A stretch of 53,399 nt of DNA from Rhodopirellula europaea 6C (GCF_000338295.1 NZ_ANMO01000167.1:1-53399), one strand, 5' to 3'. Shown: positions 9,697-19,422, counted from the first letter of the stretch. The notes: a model not told the origin generated them from the letters alone. Made by a program: numbers and translations.

Positions 9697-10437
9697 ATGC
9701 CGCATTTCATTGATCTCGGTGTCAACGTCGATCATGTTGCAACACTCCGTCAAGCTCGTCGGGGGCAGGAACCGGATCCGATCACCGCGGCATCGCTAGC
9801 GGAACAGGGCGGAGCGGATGGCATCACGTTTCACCTGCGCGAAGATCGACGGCATATCTCCGATCGCGACGTGGAGCTGTTCGTGCAGACGGTTCAAGTG
9901 CGAACGAATTTTGAATTGGCTTGCGCGGCTGATGTCCTGGCGATCTGTTGCCGTGTGCAACCCGATTGGGCATTGTTGGTGCCCGAAAGCCGTGAAGAAG
10001 TGACCACCGAAGGTGGCTTGAACGTCGCCGGTGACTCAGGCCGCATTGCCGATGCGATCCTAATGCTGAAAGACGCCGGGATTGCAACCAGCCTGTTCTT
10101 GGATCCAGAACCCAATCAGATCGAGGCGGCAGCGAAGTTGAAAGTTGACGCGGTGGAACTGCACACGGGGCCGTATGCGTTGGCACGAGGCACCGCGGTG
10201 GAGCACGAGTTGGGGCGACTAGCGGATACCGGCAAGATGATTCGTGATGCGGGAATGCGTTTGCACGCCGGGCACGGATTGAACTACGTCAACGTGCGAC
10301 CTGTCGCGGCGATCGATGGGATGGCGGAACTGAACATCGGGCACAGCATCGTCAGTCGATCGGTGATGGTCGGAATGCGAGAAGCGGTTGCGGAGATGCG
10401 GCGTTTGTTGGATAGCGTGACGATTGCGGGGCGGTGA
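9697..10437 (+). CDS. pdxJ: pyridoxine 5'-phosphate synthase
   Basis: PdxJ condenses 1-deoxy-D-xylulose 5-phosphate with 3-amino-2-oxopropyl phosphate to make pyridoxine 5'-phosphate, the last ring-forming step of DXP-dependent vitamin B6 synthesis in the cytoplasm. The protein has 246 residues, the normal size for this TIM barrel. Conserved segments are LGVNVDHVATLRQARRG (7-23), ADGITFHLREDRRHI (40-54, His46), NFELA with Glu73, and LHAGHGLNY with His193. These match the catalytic His/Glu/His set known from the Escherichia coli enzyme. No other vitamin B6 gene is in the window. The ribosome-binding site is weak, which is common in this group of bacteria. Confidence 0.96.
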   Translation: MPHFIDLGVNVDHVATLRQARRGQEPDPITAASLAEQGGADGITFHLREDRRHISDRDVELFVQTVQVRTNFELACAADVLAICCRVQPDWALLVPESREEVTTEGGLNVAGDSGRIADAILMLKDAGIATSLFLDPEPNQIEAAAKLKVDAVELHTGPYALARGTAVEHELGRLADTGKMIRDAGMRLHAGHGLNYVNVRPVAAIDGMAELNIGHSIVSRSVMVGMREAVAEMRRLLDSVTIAGR

Positions 10438-10579
10438 ATTGTGGGGCGGAGAGATTGCAAATTGCAAAATGGACGTTGCAAATGGGGTGGTGAGACGCGG
10501 GAGGTGGCGCCTCGCTTTGTTCCAAAGCATTGGTTGGGTGCCATGTGGGACATGGCCTACTTTCAGAAGGTAGATGCAA

Positions 10580-12040
10580 TCACCAGATTGGTGCGATTTG
10601 GACTTGGTAGGCTTCTTGGGTGTCTGGGGTGGTATCGACCGGGGTGTGGCCGGCGGGCAGGTTGATTCTCAGGAGGACCCACGAAGGTTCGGTGATTGCA
10701 ATCACGCTTGTTCCCATCGTTGGCGTTGACTCATCGGTGGATTCTTCTGATGCGATGGCAGTGGACTTTGCCATGTCGGCTCGTGTGATGACCGGGCGAA
10801 TGTCCAGACCAGGGATGGTTGTTCCGGCCGGTGTTGCGATTGGAAGCACGCAAACTTGCAGCTGACCAAGTGGATGGCCACGGTTGTATTCCAGCGTGAT
10901 GCCCGCGGGTTCACTGATCCAATCCGGCGTGACGTGACATCGTCCGTCGGCTGCGAAACGCAGGCGGGCTCCTTTGGGAAACCACACGCCAACCGATTGC
11001 CAGGACTGATCCGGCGTCACCCTCATTTGAATGGGCACTCCGCTGGCACGGGGATCGGATGTGGATAGCTTCACCCGATGACGCGACCAATCAAAGCCAT
11101 AGTCGAGATCATTCATCATCAACCGCCAGCGTGCCGATAACACGGGCCATTGTTCCGCGACTTCGCGATAGAATTCGGATGTGAACGCTTCGCTTTGATC
11201 CGAGCCGTTGCGAGCCGCTTTCAAAAACGCGGCATTGGATTCAGGAGATTTGGTGAACAGCGAAGATGCGGCCCAGCACCACGTGTAGGCTTCGACTTCT
11301 CCGTTCAGTTCAGTGGGCAGTTTGAGAACGGATTTGAGCGTGGGCAATGTGCCCGCCTCTCGATGTTGGGCGACGATCTTGTAGCGTCCCCATCCAGGAG
11401 TGTCCAAGCGGTCGCGTGGCAACTGATTGATGGTGAACACATCCATCGATTGTGCCAGCACCGATGTGTTCAGCGAGAGCTCCGATCGTGGTTGCTTTGA
11501 GGGCGTTGGAACGCGATCGCGATGCAGTGCCAACAATTCCGCGGTGCCCTCCATGTACCAGCTTGGGCCGCCAGCACCAAACAGTTCAAACGCGAGCGAA
11601 TGAATTCCTTCGTGCAACACCAAGTGGCGGTTGTAGTACGTCGTGTCTTGGTGGCGGATCCAAATCGTCTGCGGCGTCGAGTATCCGTGGTCGAATCGCG
11701 GCACATAGTTTGGGAGGGCACCTGATTTGCGAAACGTGTCGACGTTCCTCATCAAGTAACCTTGGATCTTCCAGTTCGCAGCCCGAGATTCCGGCACGCC
11801 CCAAAACGCCAACCATTGAGGAACCGAATCGTCAAAGGACTGAATCAGATCGTTCAGTAGCAACGCATCGTCGACATCGCTGGTCAATCTCAAGTGCTGG
11901 CCTTCTCGCGTCAGCAAGCCGGTTTCGTCGAAGTCGTTTTCATCCGCCGAGAGCGACGGGGTGGTCAACGAAACGATCCCACCGATCGCCATCGCGAGCA
12001 GCACACGCCATAATCGAGTTTGCAAACGCTTGTCCATCAT
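10580..12040 (-). CDS. secreted HExxH peptidase-like protein
   Basis: This protein of about 486 residues begins with a signal peptide (RVLLAMAIGGIVSL, cleavage near PSLSA) and carries a gluzincin-type zinc signature: HEGIH (143-147) and Glu164 in YMEGTAELLA. That spacing and context fit peptidase-MA/DUF1570-like domains. The C-terminal 180 residues are beta-rich (WQSVGVWFPKGARLRF, AGITLEYNRGHPLG) and may be a binding domain. The likely role is a periplasmic metallopeptidase; the substrate is unknown. Two adjacent ATG codons (12040 and 12037) follow a GGAGGA element directly, and the second gives slightly better spacing. The start lies 23 bp from the divergent solute-binding gene, so at least one promoter must sit inside coding sequence. 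Confidence 0.78.
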   Translation of the reverse strand: MMDKRLQTRLWRVLLAMAIGGIVSLTTPSLSADENDFDETGLLTREGQHLRLTSDVDDALLLNDLIQSFDDSVPQWLAFWGVPESRAANWKIQGYLMRNVDTFRKSGALPNYVPRFDHGYSTPQTIWIRHQDTTYYNRHLVLHEGIHSLAFELFGAGGPSWYMEGTAELLALHRDRVPTPSKQPRSELSLNTSVLAQSMDVFTINQLPRDRLDTPGWGRYKIVAQHREAGTLPTLKSVLKLPTELNGEVEAYTWCWAASSLFTKSPESNAAFLKAARNGSDQSEAFTSEFYREVAEQWPVLSARWRLMMNDLDYGFDWSRHRVKLSTSDPRASGVPIQMRVTPDQSWQSVGVWFPKGARLRFAADGRCHVTPDWISEPAGITLEYNRGHPLGQLQVCVLPIATPAGTTIPGLDIRPVITRADMAKSTAIASEESTDESTPTMGTSVIAITEPSWVLLRINLPAGHTPVDTTPDTQEAYQVQIAPIW

Positions 12041-12063
12041 TCCTCCAGCGTACTCGGCTTCAC

Positions 12064-13122
12064 GTGTCATTGAAAACTGTCTGCGTCCCCGTCGCTTCGT
12101 TTTCCGCCCTGCAACTCGTTTCCGTCGCCGTCTGGCTGGCGTTTTGTTCCGGTTGTGTGTCTCGTAGCGAATCCGACGTCGTCGTTTATTCGGCTCTCGA
12201 CGAAGATTTCGCGGCTCCTATTTTGGCCGCGTTCGAGCGATCGACCGAGAATGAGGTGGGCGTGATCGGAAAGTACGACATCGAATCCACCAAGACAGTC
12301 GGCTTGGCCAACCAATTGATCGCCGAGGCTGACGCACCGAGATGCGATCTGTTTTGGAACAACGAGATCATGCACACGGTGCGTTTGCAGAAGCTAGGCA
12401 TTCTCGAGCCTCATGATTGGCGGGTGCCGTCGACTTGGCCGCAAGACATGGTCGCCAGCGATGGGACATGGTGCGGGTTTGCTGCGCGAGCTCGGGTGTT
12501 GCTTATCAATACAGATTTGCTACCCAGCATCGATGAGCGTCCGACTCGCGTGAACGAACTGGCGGATCCCAAGTGGGAACAGAACTGTGCCATGGCTCGG
12601 CCGTTGTTTGGAACCACGGCGACGCATTTTGCTGTGCTGCGAGACATCATGGGCAAAGAGAAGACGCTGGAGTTGTTGGAAAGCATCCACGAAAACGCGG
12701 TGGTGTTGTCGGGCAACAAGCAAGTCGCGCAGGCGGTTTCGTCCGGCAAGGTGGCTTGGGGACTGACGGACACCGATGACGCGATCATCGAAAAGGACTT
12801 GGGGTATCCGGTCGAAATCATTTATCCCGATCAACAACCGGAGCAACCCGGAACGCTTCGAATCCCAAACACATTGGCAATCCTCAAGAACGCCCCGCAT
12901 CCGGTCGCGGCGGGCAAGCTCGCTGACTTTCTAATGACGCCTGAGATCGAAGATCGATTGGCGATGGGGCGAAGCAGTCAGTTGCCGATCAGCAAAGAGA
13001 GCAAATTCCCTCCCGCTGTTTTGCCAAGTGAACCGGTGCGTTGGATGCGTGTTGACTTCGAGGCCGCCGCCGAGGATTGGGACGCTTGGTCAAAAACGTT
13101 AGCGGATCTGTTCGCCGGCTGA
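12064..13122 (+). CDS. extracellular solute-binding lipoprotein (iron/Fbp-like ABC type)
   Basis: This protein of about 352 residues belongs to the FbpA-like, iron-type ABC solute-binding proteins of type 2 fold. Evidence is DVVVYSALDEDFAAPILAAFE at the N terminus, ADAPRCDLFWNNE, WCGFAARARVLLINT, the VLSGNKQVAQAVSSGKVAWGLTDTDDA segment, and LAILKNAPHPVAAGKLADFLM near the C terminus. A lipoprotein signal precedes it (VWLAFCSGC). The start is probably GTG at 12064; the open frame extends far upstream only as antisense to the peptidase gene, and TTG at 12070 is an alternative. No permease or ATPase gene is adjacent, so this is an orphan binding protein. The ligand (ferric iron, phosphonate or other) cannot be told from the sequence. 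Confidence 0.83.
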   Translation: MSLKTVCVPVASFSALQLVSVAVWLAFCSGCVSRSESDVVVYSALDEDFAAPILAAFERSTENEVGVIGKYDIESTKTVGLANQLIAEADAPRCDLFWNNEIMHTVRLQKLGILEPHDWRVPSTWPQDMVASDGTWCGFAARARVLLINTDLLPSIDERPTRVNELADPKWEQNCAMARPLFGTTATHFAVLRDIMGKEKTLELLESIHENAVVLSGNKQVAQAVSSGKVAWGLTDTDDAIIEKDLGYPVEIIYPDQQPEQPGTLRIPNTLAILKNAPHPVAAGKLADFLMTPEIEDRLAMGRSSQLPISKESKFPPAVLPSEPVRWMRVDFEAAAEDWDAWSKTLADLFAG

Positions 13123-13468
13123 TCCAATCAGTTTGCTATTTCGTAGAGAACGAACGACGATTGTTCCGGGACGTCGCTTACGTCCGAATGTTATGTTATG
13201 TGCCACCGATGAAAGCGGTTCCAATTCCATCGTTTTTTCGCCGTCTTTGGCACCAACGAATCGAGTAGCCTGGTGAAATTTTACATGCGAGGTGCGTGAT
13301 TTCTCATTGTTGCTTGCGTAGCTATGTTTAGCATCAAGTCGTTGTTTGCATCACAATGGCTTGCTCTGCCGCTTTGACTGCTCGACTCCGCACGGTCGTC
13401 ATGGAAGATCCGGCGTCGACCTCCTTCCGAACACTTCGTATCACGGCACTTGTTGTCGTCCCATCCTA
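13123..13468 (+). other. intergenic region before the giant heme-protein gene
   Basis: This 346-bp stretch has no convincing gene. A small stem (CGGGACG ... CGTCCG, 13167-13186) follows the solute-binding gene by 45 bp but has no T-run, so it is at best a weak terminator. I saw no clear -35/-10 pair for the downstream gene. An open frame from 13346 runs into that gene, but its 41 extra residues lack signal-peptide character and look like leader sequence. Confidence 0.4.
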
Positions 13469-16400
13469 ATGAAGAACACCTTGCTTATCGCGATCGCTTT
13501 CCTCGCGTCTTGGACGGCCACCTCGGCTTGGCATGCCGAGAACGCATTCTCCGCCGACCAGCGCCGACTCAACGTGCTGTTTTTGGGCGACAACGGGCAT
13601 CATCAACCCAGGCCGCGGTTCGGTGAATTGCAGCCCGCGATGGAAAGCAACGGCATCGACCTGACCTACACCGACGATATGTCGATGCTGAGTTTGGACA
13701 AGCTGAACGAATACGATGCGTTGGTGTTGTACGCCAACATCGATGAGATCGCGAAACCACAAGCCGATGCATTGTTGCAATACGTCGAAGAAGGTGGCGG
13801 GTTTGTGCCGCTGCACTGCGCAACTTATTGCTTCCGCAACAACTCTGAAATCGTTGCGTTGATGGGGGCTCAGTTTCAACGTCACGGAACGGGCGTGTTT
13901 CGAACGACGCCTGATAAACCCAATCATGAAGTGATGAAGGGTTACAGCGGATTCGAAAGTTGGGATGAAACCTACGTTCATCACCTGCACAACGAGACGA
14001 ACCGAACCGTCTTGGAATACCGCGTCGATTCCAGCGGACGAGAACCATGGACTTGGGTTCGTGATCAGGGCAAAGGGCGTGTTTTCTACACCGCGTGGGG
14101 ACATGACAGCCGAACGTGGACCAATCCCGGATTTCTGAACTTGGTCGAGCGTGGCATTCGCTGGGTTGCAAAGAAAGATCCACAACAAGCCGGCGAGTTT
14201 GCGGATGCGGCCGCGTTCCCAGTGCCCGAAATGACATCGCTTCCCGAAGGCGACAAGCCGTTCACGTTCACCGATGTCGGCGCAAAGATTCCCAACTACA
14301 CCGCGGGCGAAAAATGGGGCGAACAAGGCGAATTAAAAACGTTGATGCAGGACCCGTTGCCGCCTGAGGAATCGATCAAACGCTATGTCAATCCGAAGGG
14401 CATGCACATGGAGTTGTGGGCCTCAGAAGGTGGTATGGGAGGCAAGCCTATCGCGATGACTTGGGACGAACGTGGGCGTTTGTGGGTTTGCGAAACGATG
14501 GATTACCCCAACGAACTGCAGCCCAAGGGCAAAGGCCGCGACCGTATCCGAATTTGTGAAGACACCGACCAAGACGGCGTGGCTGACAAGTTCACGTTGT
14601 TCGCCGAGGAATTGAGCATTCCCACGACGTTGGTTTGCTACCGCGGTGGCGTCATCGTTCAGGACGGCCAAGAAACGGTTTACCTGAAGGACATTGATGG
14701 CGACGACAAAGCCGACTTCCGCCAAACTCTGATTACCGGTTGGGCACTGGGCGACACTCACGGTGGCGTCAGCAACTTCCGCTATGGATTGGACAACTGG
14801 ATTTGGGGGATGCAAGGCTACAACGCCTCTCGCCCGGTTATCAACGGTGAACGCCAGCAAGGGTTTCGGCAAGGTTTTTGGCGTTTCAAAGTGAACGCCG
14901 ATCCGAATGGAGAAGCCAATGCAATCGACGGATCAGCCGCTGGAAACGACTTCTCTGATCACACGTTGCGTGTCGACAAGGTCGAGTTCATGCGAGCGAC
15001 CGACAACAACACCTGGGGATTGGGTTTCACCGAAGAAGGCTTGGTGTTCGGATCGACCGCCAACCGAAACCCCAGCAACTTCTTGCCGATTCCAAACCGC
15101 TACTACGAACAAGTTCGCGGGTGGTCACCTCAAACATTGCGCATGATCTCGGACACTCACTTGTTCGATCCGATCACGCCGAACATTCGTCAGGTGGACC
15201 AGCATGGCGGCTACACCGCTGCGGCCGGTCATGGCATTTACACTGCTCGGCAGTACCCGCAAGCTTGGTGGAACCGAACCGCGTTTGTGTGCGGTCCCAC
15301 GGGGCACTTGGTCGGCACGTTTGTGTTGACACCTGACGGAGCCGGATTCAAATCCACCAGCCCATTCAACTTGGTCGCCAGCGATGATGAGTGGGCGGCG
15401 CCGATCATGGCAGAAACTGGGCCGGACGGATTTGTTTGGGTTCTGGATTGGTACAACTACATCATCCAACACAACCCAACGCCGCACGGTTTCGAAACCG
15501 GCAAAGGCAACGCTTACGAGACCGACCTGCGAGACAAAAAGTACGGGCGAGTTTATCGCTTGGTCACCGATGGAGATGACGCCAAGACAGTTTCTGTTCC
15601 AAGTTTGAGCTCGGACGATGTACCAGGCTTGTTGGCTGCTTTGAGCCATTCCGCCATGCCGGTTCGCTCGCAAGCTCAACGCTTGTTGGTGGAGCTGGGC
15701 CAGCTTGATGATGCGACGGTTTCGTCTTTGTTGGAATTGATCGCCGATGAGGATCAAGACGCGATTGGTTTGACTCCCGGAGCGATTCACGCTCTGTGGA
15801 CGCTGGATGGATTGGGAATGGTCGGCAGCGGCAACGCGACGATCGATGCCGCTGTTCGAGAAGCTTTGCAGCATCCCAGTGCTGGGGTTCGTCGATCGGC
15901 GGTGAAGGTGCTCGGAAGCTCTGAAGAAGACATTCAACATCTGATCGAATCCGGCGTGTTGAGCGACGGCAATGCTCAAGTCCAATTGGCAGCGTTGCTG
16001 AAATTGGCTGAGCCGACCACGCCGACCACCGACATGGTTGTCAGTGCATTGGTTCAATCGATGAAGAGTCTCGGCGACGATCGATGGTTGCTTGATGCAT
16101 GGACAAGTGCGACTGCGATGCACGCCGGTGGGGCTTTGCCAGCTGTGTTGGCATCCGCGCCGGAACGCGACCTTTCGCGATCGATCCGCGGTCGACTCAA
16201 CGTGATCAGCGAACACTTCGCTCGATCGCAACCCGATGCCAAATCACTGCAAGGCTTGATTGAATCGGTTGCCAAAACCGCTGCGGGCAACGCCTCCGGT
16301 GTTTTGGAAGGACTCGCGGAGGGATGGCCAAAGGATCACAGCGTTGAGCTTCCCGAAGCCGCTGAGTCGCAACTGGTTGCCTTGTTCGATCAAGTCTCCG

Positions 16401-17941
16401 TCGATCAACAAAGTCAGCTTGTTCAGTTGTCCGAGATGTGGGGCACCGACGCGTTGACCGAAAAGGTTGCTGAACTGGCCGACCAGATGCTCGAATTGGT
16501 CCAGGACGATTCGCTCAGCGATCGAGATCGAATCAGCTCGGCTCGCCAATTGGTCGCGATGCAGCCAACCGACGACGATGTGGTTTTCGATCTGCTGGAA
16601 AGCATCGGTCCGCAAACGTCACCCGCCGCAACGGTTGGAATTCTGGATGCACTGAAATCCAGTCGCAGCGAAGAACTCGGTGGTGCTCTGATCGAACAGA
16701 CCGCAGCATCAACCCCGTCGGTTCGCGGTTCCATCATTCGTGTTTTGCTTTCTCGTCCCAACACGACGTTGGAATTGATCGACAGCATCGAAGCGGGTGA
16801 ACTGCGAATGTCGGATCTTTCGCTCGATCAACGACAAGCTCTGAGCAACCACCCCGACAAGGCGATCAAGCAGCGAGCTGAAAAGCTGCTGAAGTCATCC
16901 GGTGGTGTTCCGACTGCGAACCGAGTTGCGTTGCTGCACGAGTGGTTGCCGGTTGCTCACGCGAAAGGCAATGCGACACTGGGAGCCCAGGTGTTCAAGA
17001 AGCATTGTGCCAACTGTCATCGCCACAGCGGCGAAGGAGCCGACGTCGGTCCCGATTTGACTGGTATGGCGGTTCATCCAAAGGAAGAACTGTTGACGCA
17101 CATCTTGGATCCCAACCAAAGCGTGGAAGGCAACTTCCGTACGTTTGCCGTGCTGACGACCGAGGGCCAAGTCTTCACAGGGATGCTCGGTGGTGAATCG
17201 CGGACATCGATTGAATTGATCGATGCTCAAGCCAAACGGCACACGATCTTGCGGGAAGAAATCGAGCAATTGAATGCTTCCAGCCAATCGTTGATGCCGG
17301 AAGGTTTTGAAAGCCAGATCAAAAAGGAAGAAATGACGAACTTGCTCGAGTTCCTGACCGCTCGCGGCAAGTACACACCATTGTCATTCTCGGGGATCGC
17401 CACGGCGGTCAGCACCAAAGGGATGTTCAGCAACGGTGACAACGGTCCCGACCGAATCATCTTCTCGGATTGGGGACCCAAGCAGCACAACGGCGTGCCG
17501 TTCAGCTTGGTCGATCCGCAAGACGGACGCGTGCCGAATGTGATCCTGTTGCACGGGCCGCAAGGCAGCAAGCCACCATCGATGCCCAAGCAGGTGCCGA
17601 TCGTTTGCAACGCGAGTGCGTCCGCGATTCATATTCTGGGTGCCGTCAGCGGTTGGGGCTTCCCATTCGGATCCGAAGGGTCACACACCGCAACGGTTCG
17701 TCTGAAGTATGCCGATGGCGAAGTGGAAGACCACAAGCTGCTCAACGGTATGCACTTCGCTGACTACATCCGCCGCGTGGATGTTCCGGAATCGGAGTTC
17801 GCGTTTGACGTTCGCGGCCAGCAGGTTCGCTACTTGAAGCTCACCCCGAAACGCCAAGAACCGCTCGAGACGATCGAGTTGATCAAGGGAGACGACAGCA
17901 GTTCGCCCATCTTTGTGGCAATCACGGTCGAATCACCCTGA
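13469..17941 (+). CDS. giant ThuA / PVC-type dehydrogenase / HEAT / cytochrome c protein
   Basis: This 1490-residue secreted protein has a signal peptide (MKNTLLIAIAFLASW, cleavage after FSA). The visible order is: a ThuA-like glutamine-amidotransferase-fold domain (about 33-245; VLYANIDEI, GGGFVPLHCA, AWGHDSRTW); a PVC-type membrane-bound dehydrogenase beta-propeller (about 300-700; GMHMELWASEGG, RLWVCETMDYPNEL, GGYTAAAGHG, WVLDWYNYIIQ); HEAT-like helical repeats (about 715-1130); a heme c domain with CANCH (1180-1184) and DVGPDLTGMAVHPKEELLTHILDPN-type sequence; and a C-terminal beta domain of about 180 residues resembling NPCBM-type carbohydrate-binding modules. The start is set by the signal peptide. 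The family probably oxidises sugars and passes electrons to its heme, but no substrate is proven. The gene stands alone and converges with the xylR-like gene. Confidence 0.92.
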   Translation: MKNTLLIAIAFLASWTATSAWHAENAFSADQRRLNVLFLGDNGHHQPRPRFGELQPAMESNGIDLTYTDDMSMLSLDKLNEYDALVLYANIDEIAKPQADALLQYVEEGGGFVPLHCATYCFRNNSEIVALMGAQFQRHGTGVFRTTPDKPNHEVMKGYSGFESWDETYVHHLHNETNRTVLEYRVDSSGREPWTWVRDQGKGRVFYTAWGHDSRTWTNPGFLNLVERGIRWVAKKDPQQAGEFADAAAFPVPEMTSLPEGDKPFTFTDVGAKIPNYTAGEKWGEQGELKTLMQDPLPPEESIKRYVNPKGMHMELWASEGGMGGKPIAMTWDERGRLWVCETMDYPNELQPKGKGRDRIRICEDTDQDGVADKFTLFAEELSIPTTLVCYRGGVIVQDGQETVYLKDIDGDDKADFRQTLITGWALGDTHGGVSNFRYGLDNWIWGMQGYNASRPVINGERQQGFRQGFWRFKVNADPNGEANAIDGSAAGNDFSDHTLRVDKVEFMRATDNNTWGLGFTEEGLVFGSTANRNPSNFLPIPNRYYEQVRGWSPQTLRMISDTHLFDPITPNIRQVDQHGGYTAAAGHGIYTARQYPQAWWNRTAFVCGPTGHLVGTFVLTPDGAGFKSTSPFNLVASDDEWAAPIMAETGPDGFVWVLDWYNYIIQHNPTPHGFETGKGNAYETDLRDKKYGRVYRLVTDGDDAKTVSVPSLSSDDVPGLLAALSHSAMPVRSQAQRLLVELGQLDDATVSSLLELIADEDQDAIGLTPGAIHALWTLDGLGMVGSGNATIDAAVREALQHPSAGVRRSAVKVLGSSEEDIQHLIESGVLSDGNAQVQLAALLKLAEPTTPTTDMVVSALVQSMKSLGDDRWLLDAWTSATAMHAGGALPAVLASAPERDLSRSIRGRLNVISEHFARSQPDAKSLQGLIESVAKTAAGNASGVLEGLAEGWPKDHSVELPEAAESQLVALFDQVSVDQQSQLVQLSEMWGTDALTEKVAELADQMLELVQDDSLSDRDRISSARQLVAMQPTDDDVVFDLLESIGPQTSPAATVGILDALKSSRSEELGGALIEQTAASTPSVRGSIIRVLLSRPNTTLELIDSIEAGELRMSDLSLDQRQALSNHPDKAIKQRAEKLLKSSGGVPTANRVALLHEWLPVAHAKGNATLGAQVFKKHCANCHRHSGEGADVGPDLTGMAVHPKEELLTHILDPNQSVEGNFRTFAVLTTEGQVFTGMLGGESRTSIELIDAQAKRHTILREEIEQLNASSQSLMPEGFESQIKKEEMTNLLEFLTARGKYTPLSFSGIATAVSTKGMFSNGDNGPDRIIFSDWGPKQHNGVPFSLVDPQDGRVPNVILLHGPQGSKPPSMPKQVPIVCNASASAIHILGAVSGWGFPFGSEGSHTATVRLKYADGEVEDHKLLNGMHFADYIRRVDVPESEFAFDVRGQQVRYLKLTPKRQEPLETIELIKGDDSSSPIFVAITVESP

Positions 17942-18019
17942 TCTTGACTTGGCAGCTTGTTTCGCGATCACCTCGCTGTTGCGAGTTGGTCGCTTGGATG
18001 GGCTTGCGGGTTCAAAGAG

Positions 18020-18116
18020 TTGAAACGCGGAGCGAACGGAGGAGCGGAGAACGCGGAGTGGTCTGGACAATGAAATTCCTCCGCGATCTCCGCTCCTCCG
18101 CCTCTCCGTGTTTTCA
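18020..18116. repeat. long GGAG-rich palindrome between convergent genes
   Basis: Two purine/pyrimidine-rich arms of about 38 bases (18020-18058 and 18078-18116) are near-perfect inverted copies, with the shared core GGAGGAGCGGAGA and an outer GAAA(A)C(A/G)CGGAG. About 19 bases separate them. The element lies between the stops of the giant heme-protein gene (+) and the xylR-like gene (-). It would form a stem of more than 30 bp in either transcript and could act as a bidirectional transcription stop or mRNA-end stabiliser. It may belong to a dispersed palindromic family; only one copy is in this window. Confidence 0.75.
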
Positions 18117-18203
18117 TCGAGCGCGTAATAGTGAAGTTGAAGATCCGGGCTGGCGATTTGCTCGCTTCAGTGATCTTCGGATATCCGAGACCTTCGCAGC
18201 CGA

Positions 18204-19361
18204 TTAGATCTTCCGGAATTTGCGCCGGTAGGTCGCCGGTGGATGACCCATGGCTCGCCGGAACGCGACGCTCATGTACTCGTGGTTCTGGAATCCGGTC
18301 CGCCGAGAAATTTGAACCAGCGTCAGGTCAGTTTCGATCAACAGATACCGCACACGTTCGATTCGGCGGCGTGTGATCTCTTGGTGAGGTGTGCGTCCCA
18401 TCAAAGCCAGGAATCGGCTTTCAAAAACTCGCCGTGACAGAGGCACCTTTTTCACAACGTCTTGCACGTTGATGCCGTCGCAGCAGTGATCGCGGATGAA
18501 ACGAACCGCGGCGGCGATCTCAGGATCCTTGATGGCCAGCACATCGGTCGATTGGCGGGTTGCCACGCCGAGCGGTTCGATCAAATGAGGCTCAGCGTGA
18601 ACTTCTTCACCCCGCATCATCGCGTCCAGCAACGAAGCCGCTTCGCGACCCGTTTGGTGAGCGGCGGGCACAACGCTGGAAAGTGGCGGCGTGCACAAGT
18701 CACACAGCAGTTCATCATTGTCGACGCCCAGCAAAGCGAGTTCGCTGGGGACTTTGATGCCGTGCAAGCGGCAAACGTCCAAGATCTTCTGTGCCATGAT
18801 GTCGTAACATGCCAGCACTCCGATTGGATGTTGGAGTGACAGCACCCACTCGGCCAAACGTTCGCGTTCACGCTTGAGTGACTGCGGTCTGCGGTCGTCG
18901 ACATTGAAATTGAACGAGTGGCACTCGAACCCGTCTTCCATCACCCGGGCCTCGAAGGCTTGACGACGCAGGATCGACCAATTGAAACGAGACTCACCGC
19001 AGAACGCGAAATTTTCAAACCCGCGTTCGCGGAAGTGTTGGTAGGCCAACTCGCCGATCGCGACATCGTTGGTCTCCACCCATGGAATATTGGGGATGCG
19101 GCGAGCGGCACTGACATCCACCACGGGAATCTTGAGATTGCGAACCGAACTTGCAATTTCCTCGTTCTCGATTCGCGCAATCAACCCATCTCCTTCCCAG
19201 TCGTTCAGCCAACTTGGTGGAGCGGCACCGCGTTCTTGCTCGACCAAATAAATTGACCAGAGCTCATGCTCGTGAATGTAGGAGGCGATTCCGCCGAGTA
19301 ATCCACGCGCATAAGCATTGGATGTTTCGATGAGGAGAGCGACCGCTTTCTGCTTTGGCAT
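18204..19361 (-). CDS. XylR-like AraC-family regulator with LacI-type sensor domain
   Basis: This 385-residue regulator joins an N-terminal LacI/periplasmic-binding sensor (about 1-275; VALLIETSNAYARGLLGGI, GVLACYDIMAQKIL, ELALLGVDNDELLCDL) to a C-terminal AraC-type double helix-turn-helix (about 285-385; VPLSRRVFESRFLALMG, RRIERVRYLLIETD, QISRRTGFQNHEYMSVAFRR). This is the XylR architecture and length. It would sense a sugar and activate transcription. The start (MPKQKAVALL) follows a good GGAAGAAG ribosome-binding site. No xylose or other sugar operon is adjacent, so its targets are elsewhere or include itself; a 12-bp inverted repeat lies 62-110 bp upstream. It converges with the giant heme-protein gene across the GGAG palindrome. 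Confidence 0.92.
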   Translation of the reverse strand: MPKQKAVALLIETSNAYARGLLGGIASYIHEHELWSIYLVEQERGAAPPSWLNDWEGDGLIARIENEEIASSVRNLKIPVVDVSAARRIPNIPWVETNDVAIGELAYQHFRERGFENFAFCGESRFNWSILRRQAFEARVMEDGFECHSFNFNVDDRRPQSLKRERERLAEWVLSLQHPIGVLACYDIMAQKILDVCRLHGIKVPSELALLGVDNDELLCDLCTPPLSSVVPAAHQTGREAASLLDAMMRGEEVHAEPHLIEPLGVATRQSTDVLAIKDPEIAAAVRFIRDHCCDGINVQDVVKKVPLSRRVFESRFLALMGRTPHQEITRRRIERVRYLLIETDLTLVQISRRTGFQNHEYMSVAFRRAMGHPPATYRRKFRKI

Positions 19362-19422
19362 CTTCTTCCAACAAATCAAACCTAGCGAGCGAGGAATTGC
19401 CCCCGCGATTCGACGCTGAAAC

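Noticed and set aside
11452-12063. Upstream extension of the solute-binding protein frame by about 200 codons
   Set aside because: This part is antisense to the peptidase gene and lacks conserved sequence. The lipoprotein signal begins near 12064.
13167-13186. Terminator after the solute-binding gene
   Set aside because: The stem has a bulge and no T-run, so I do not call it a terminator.
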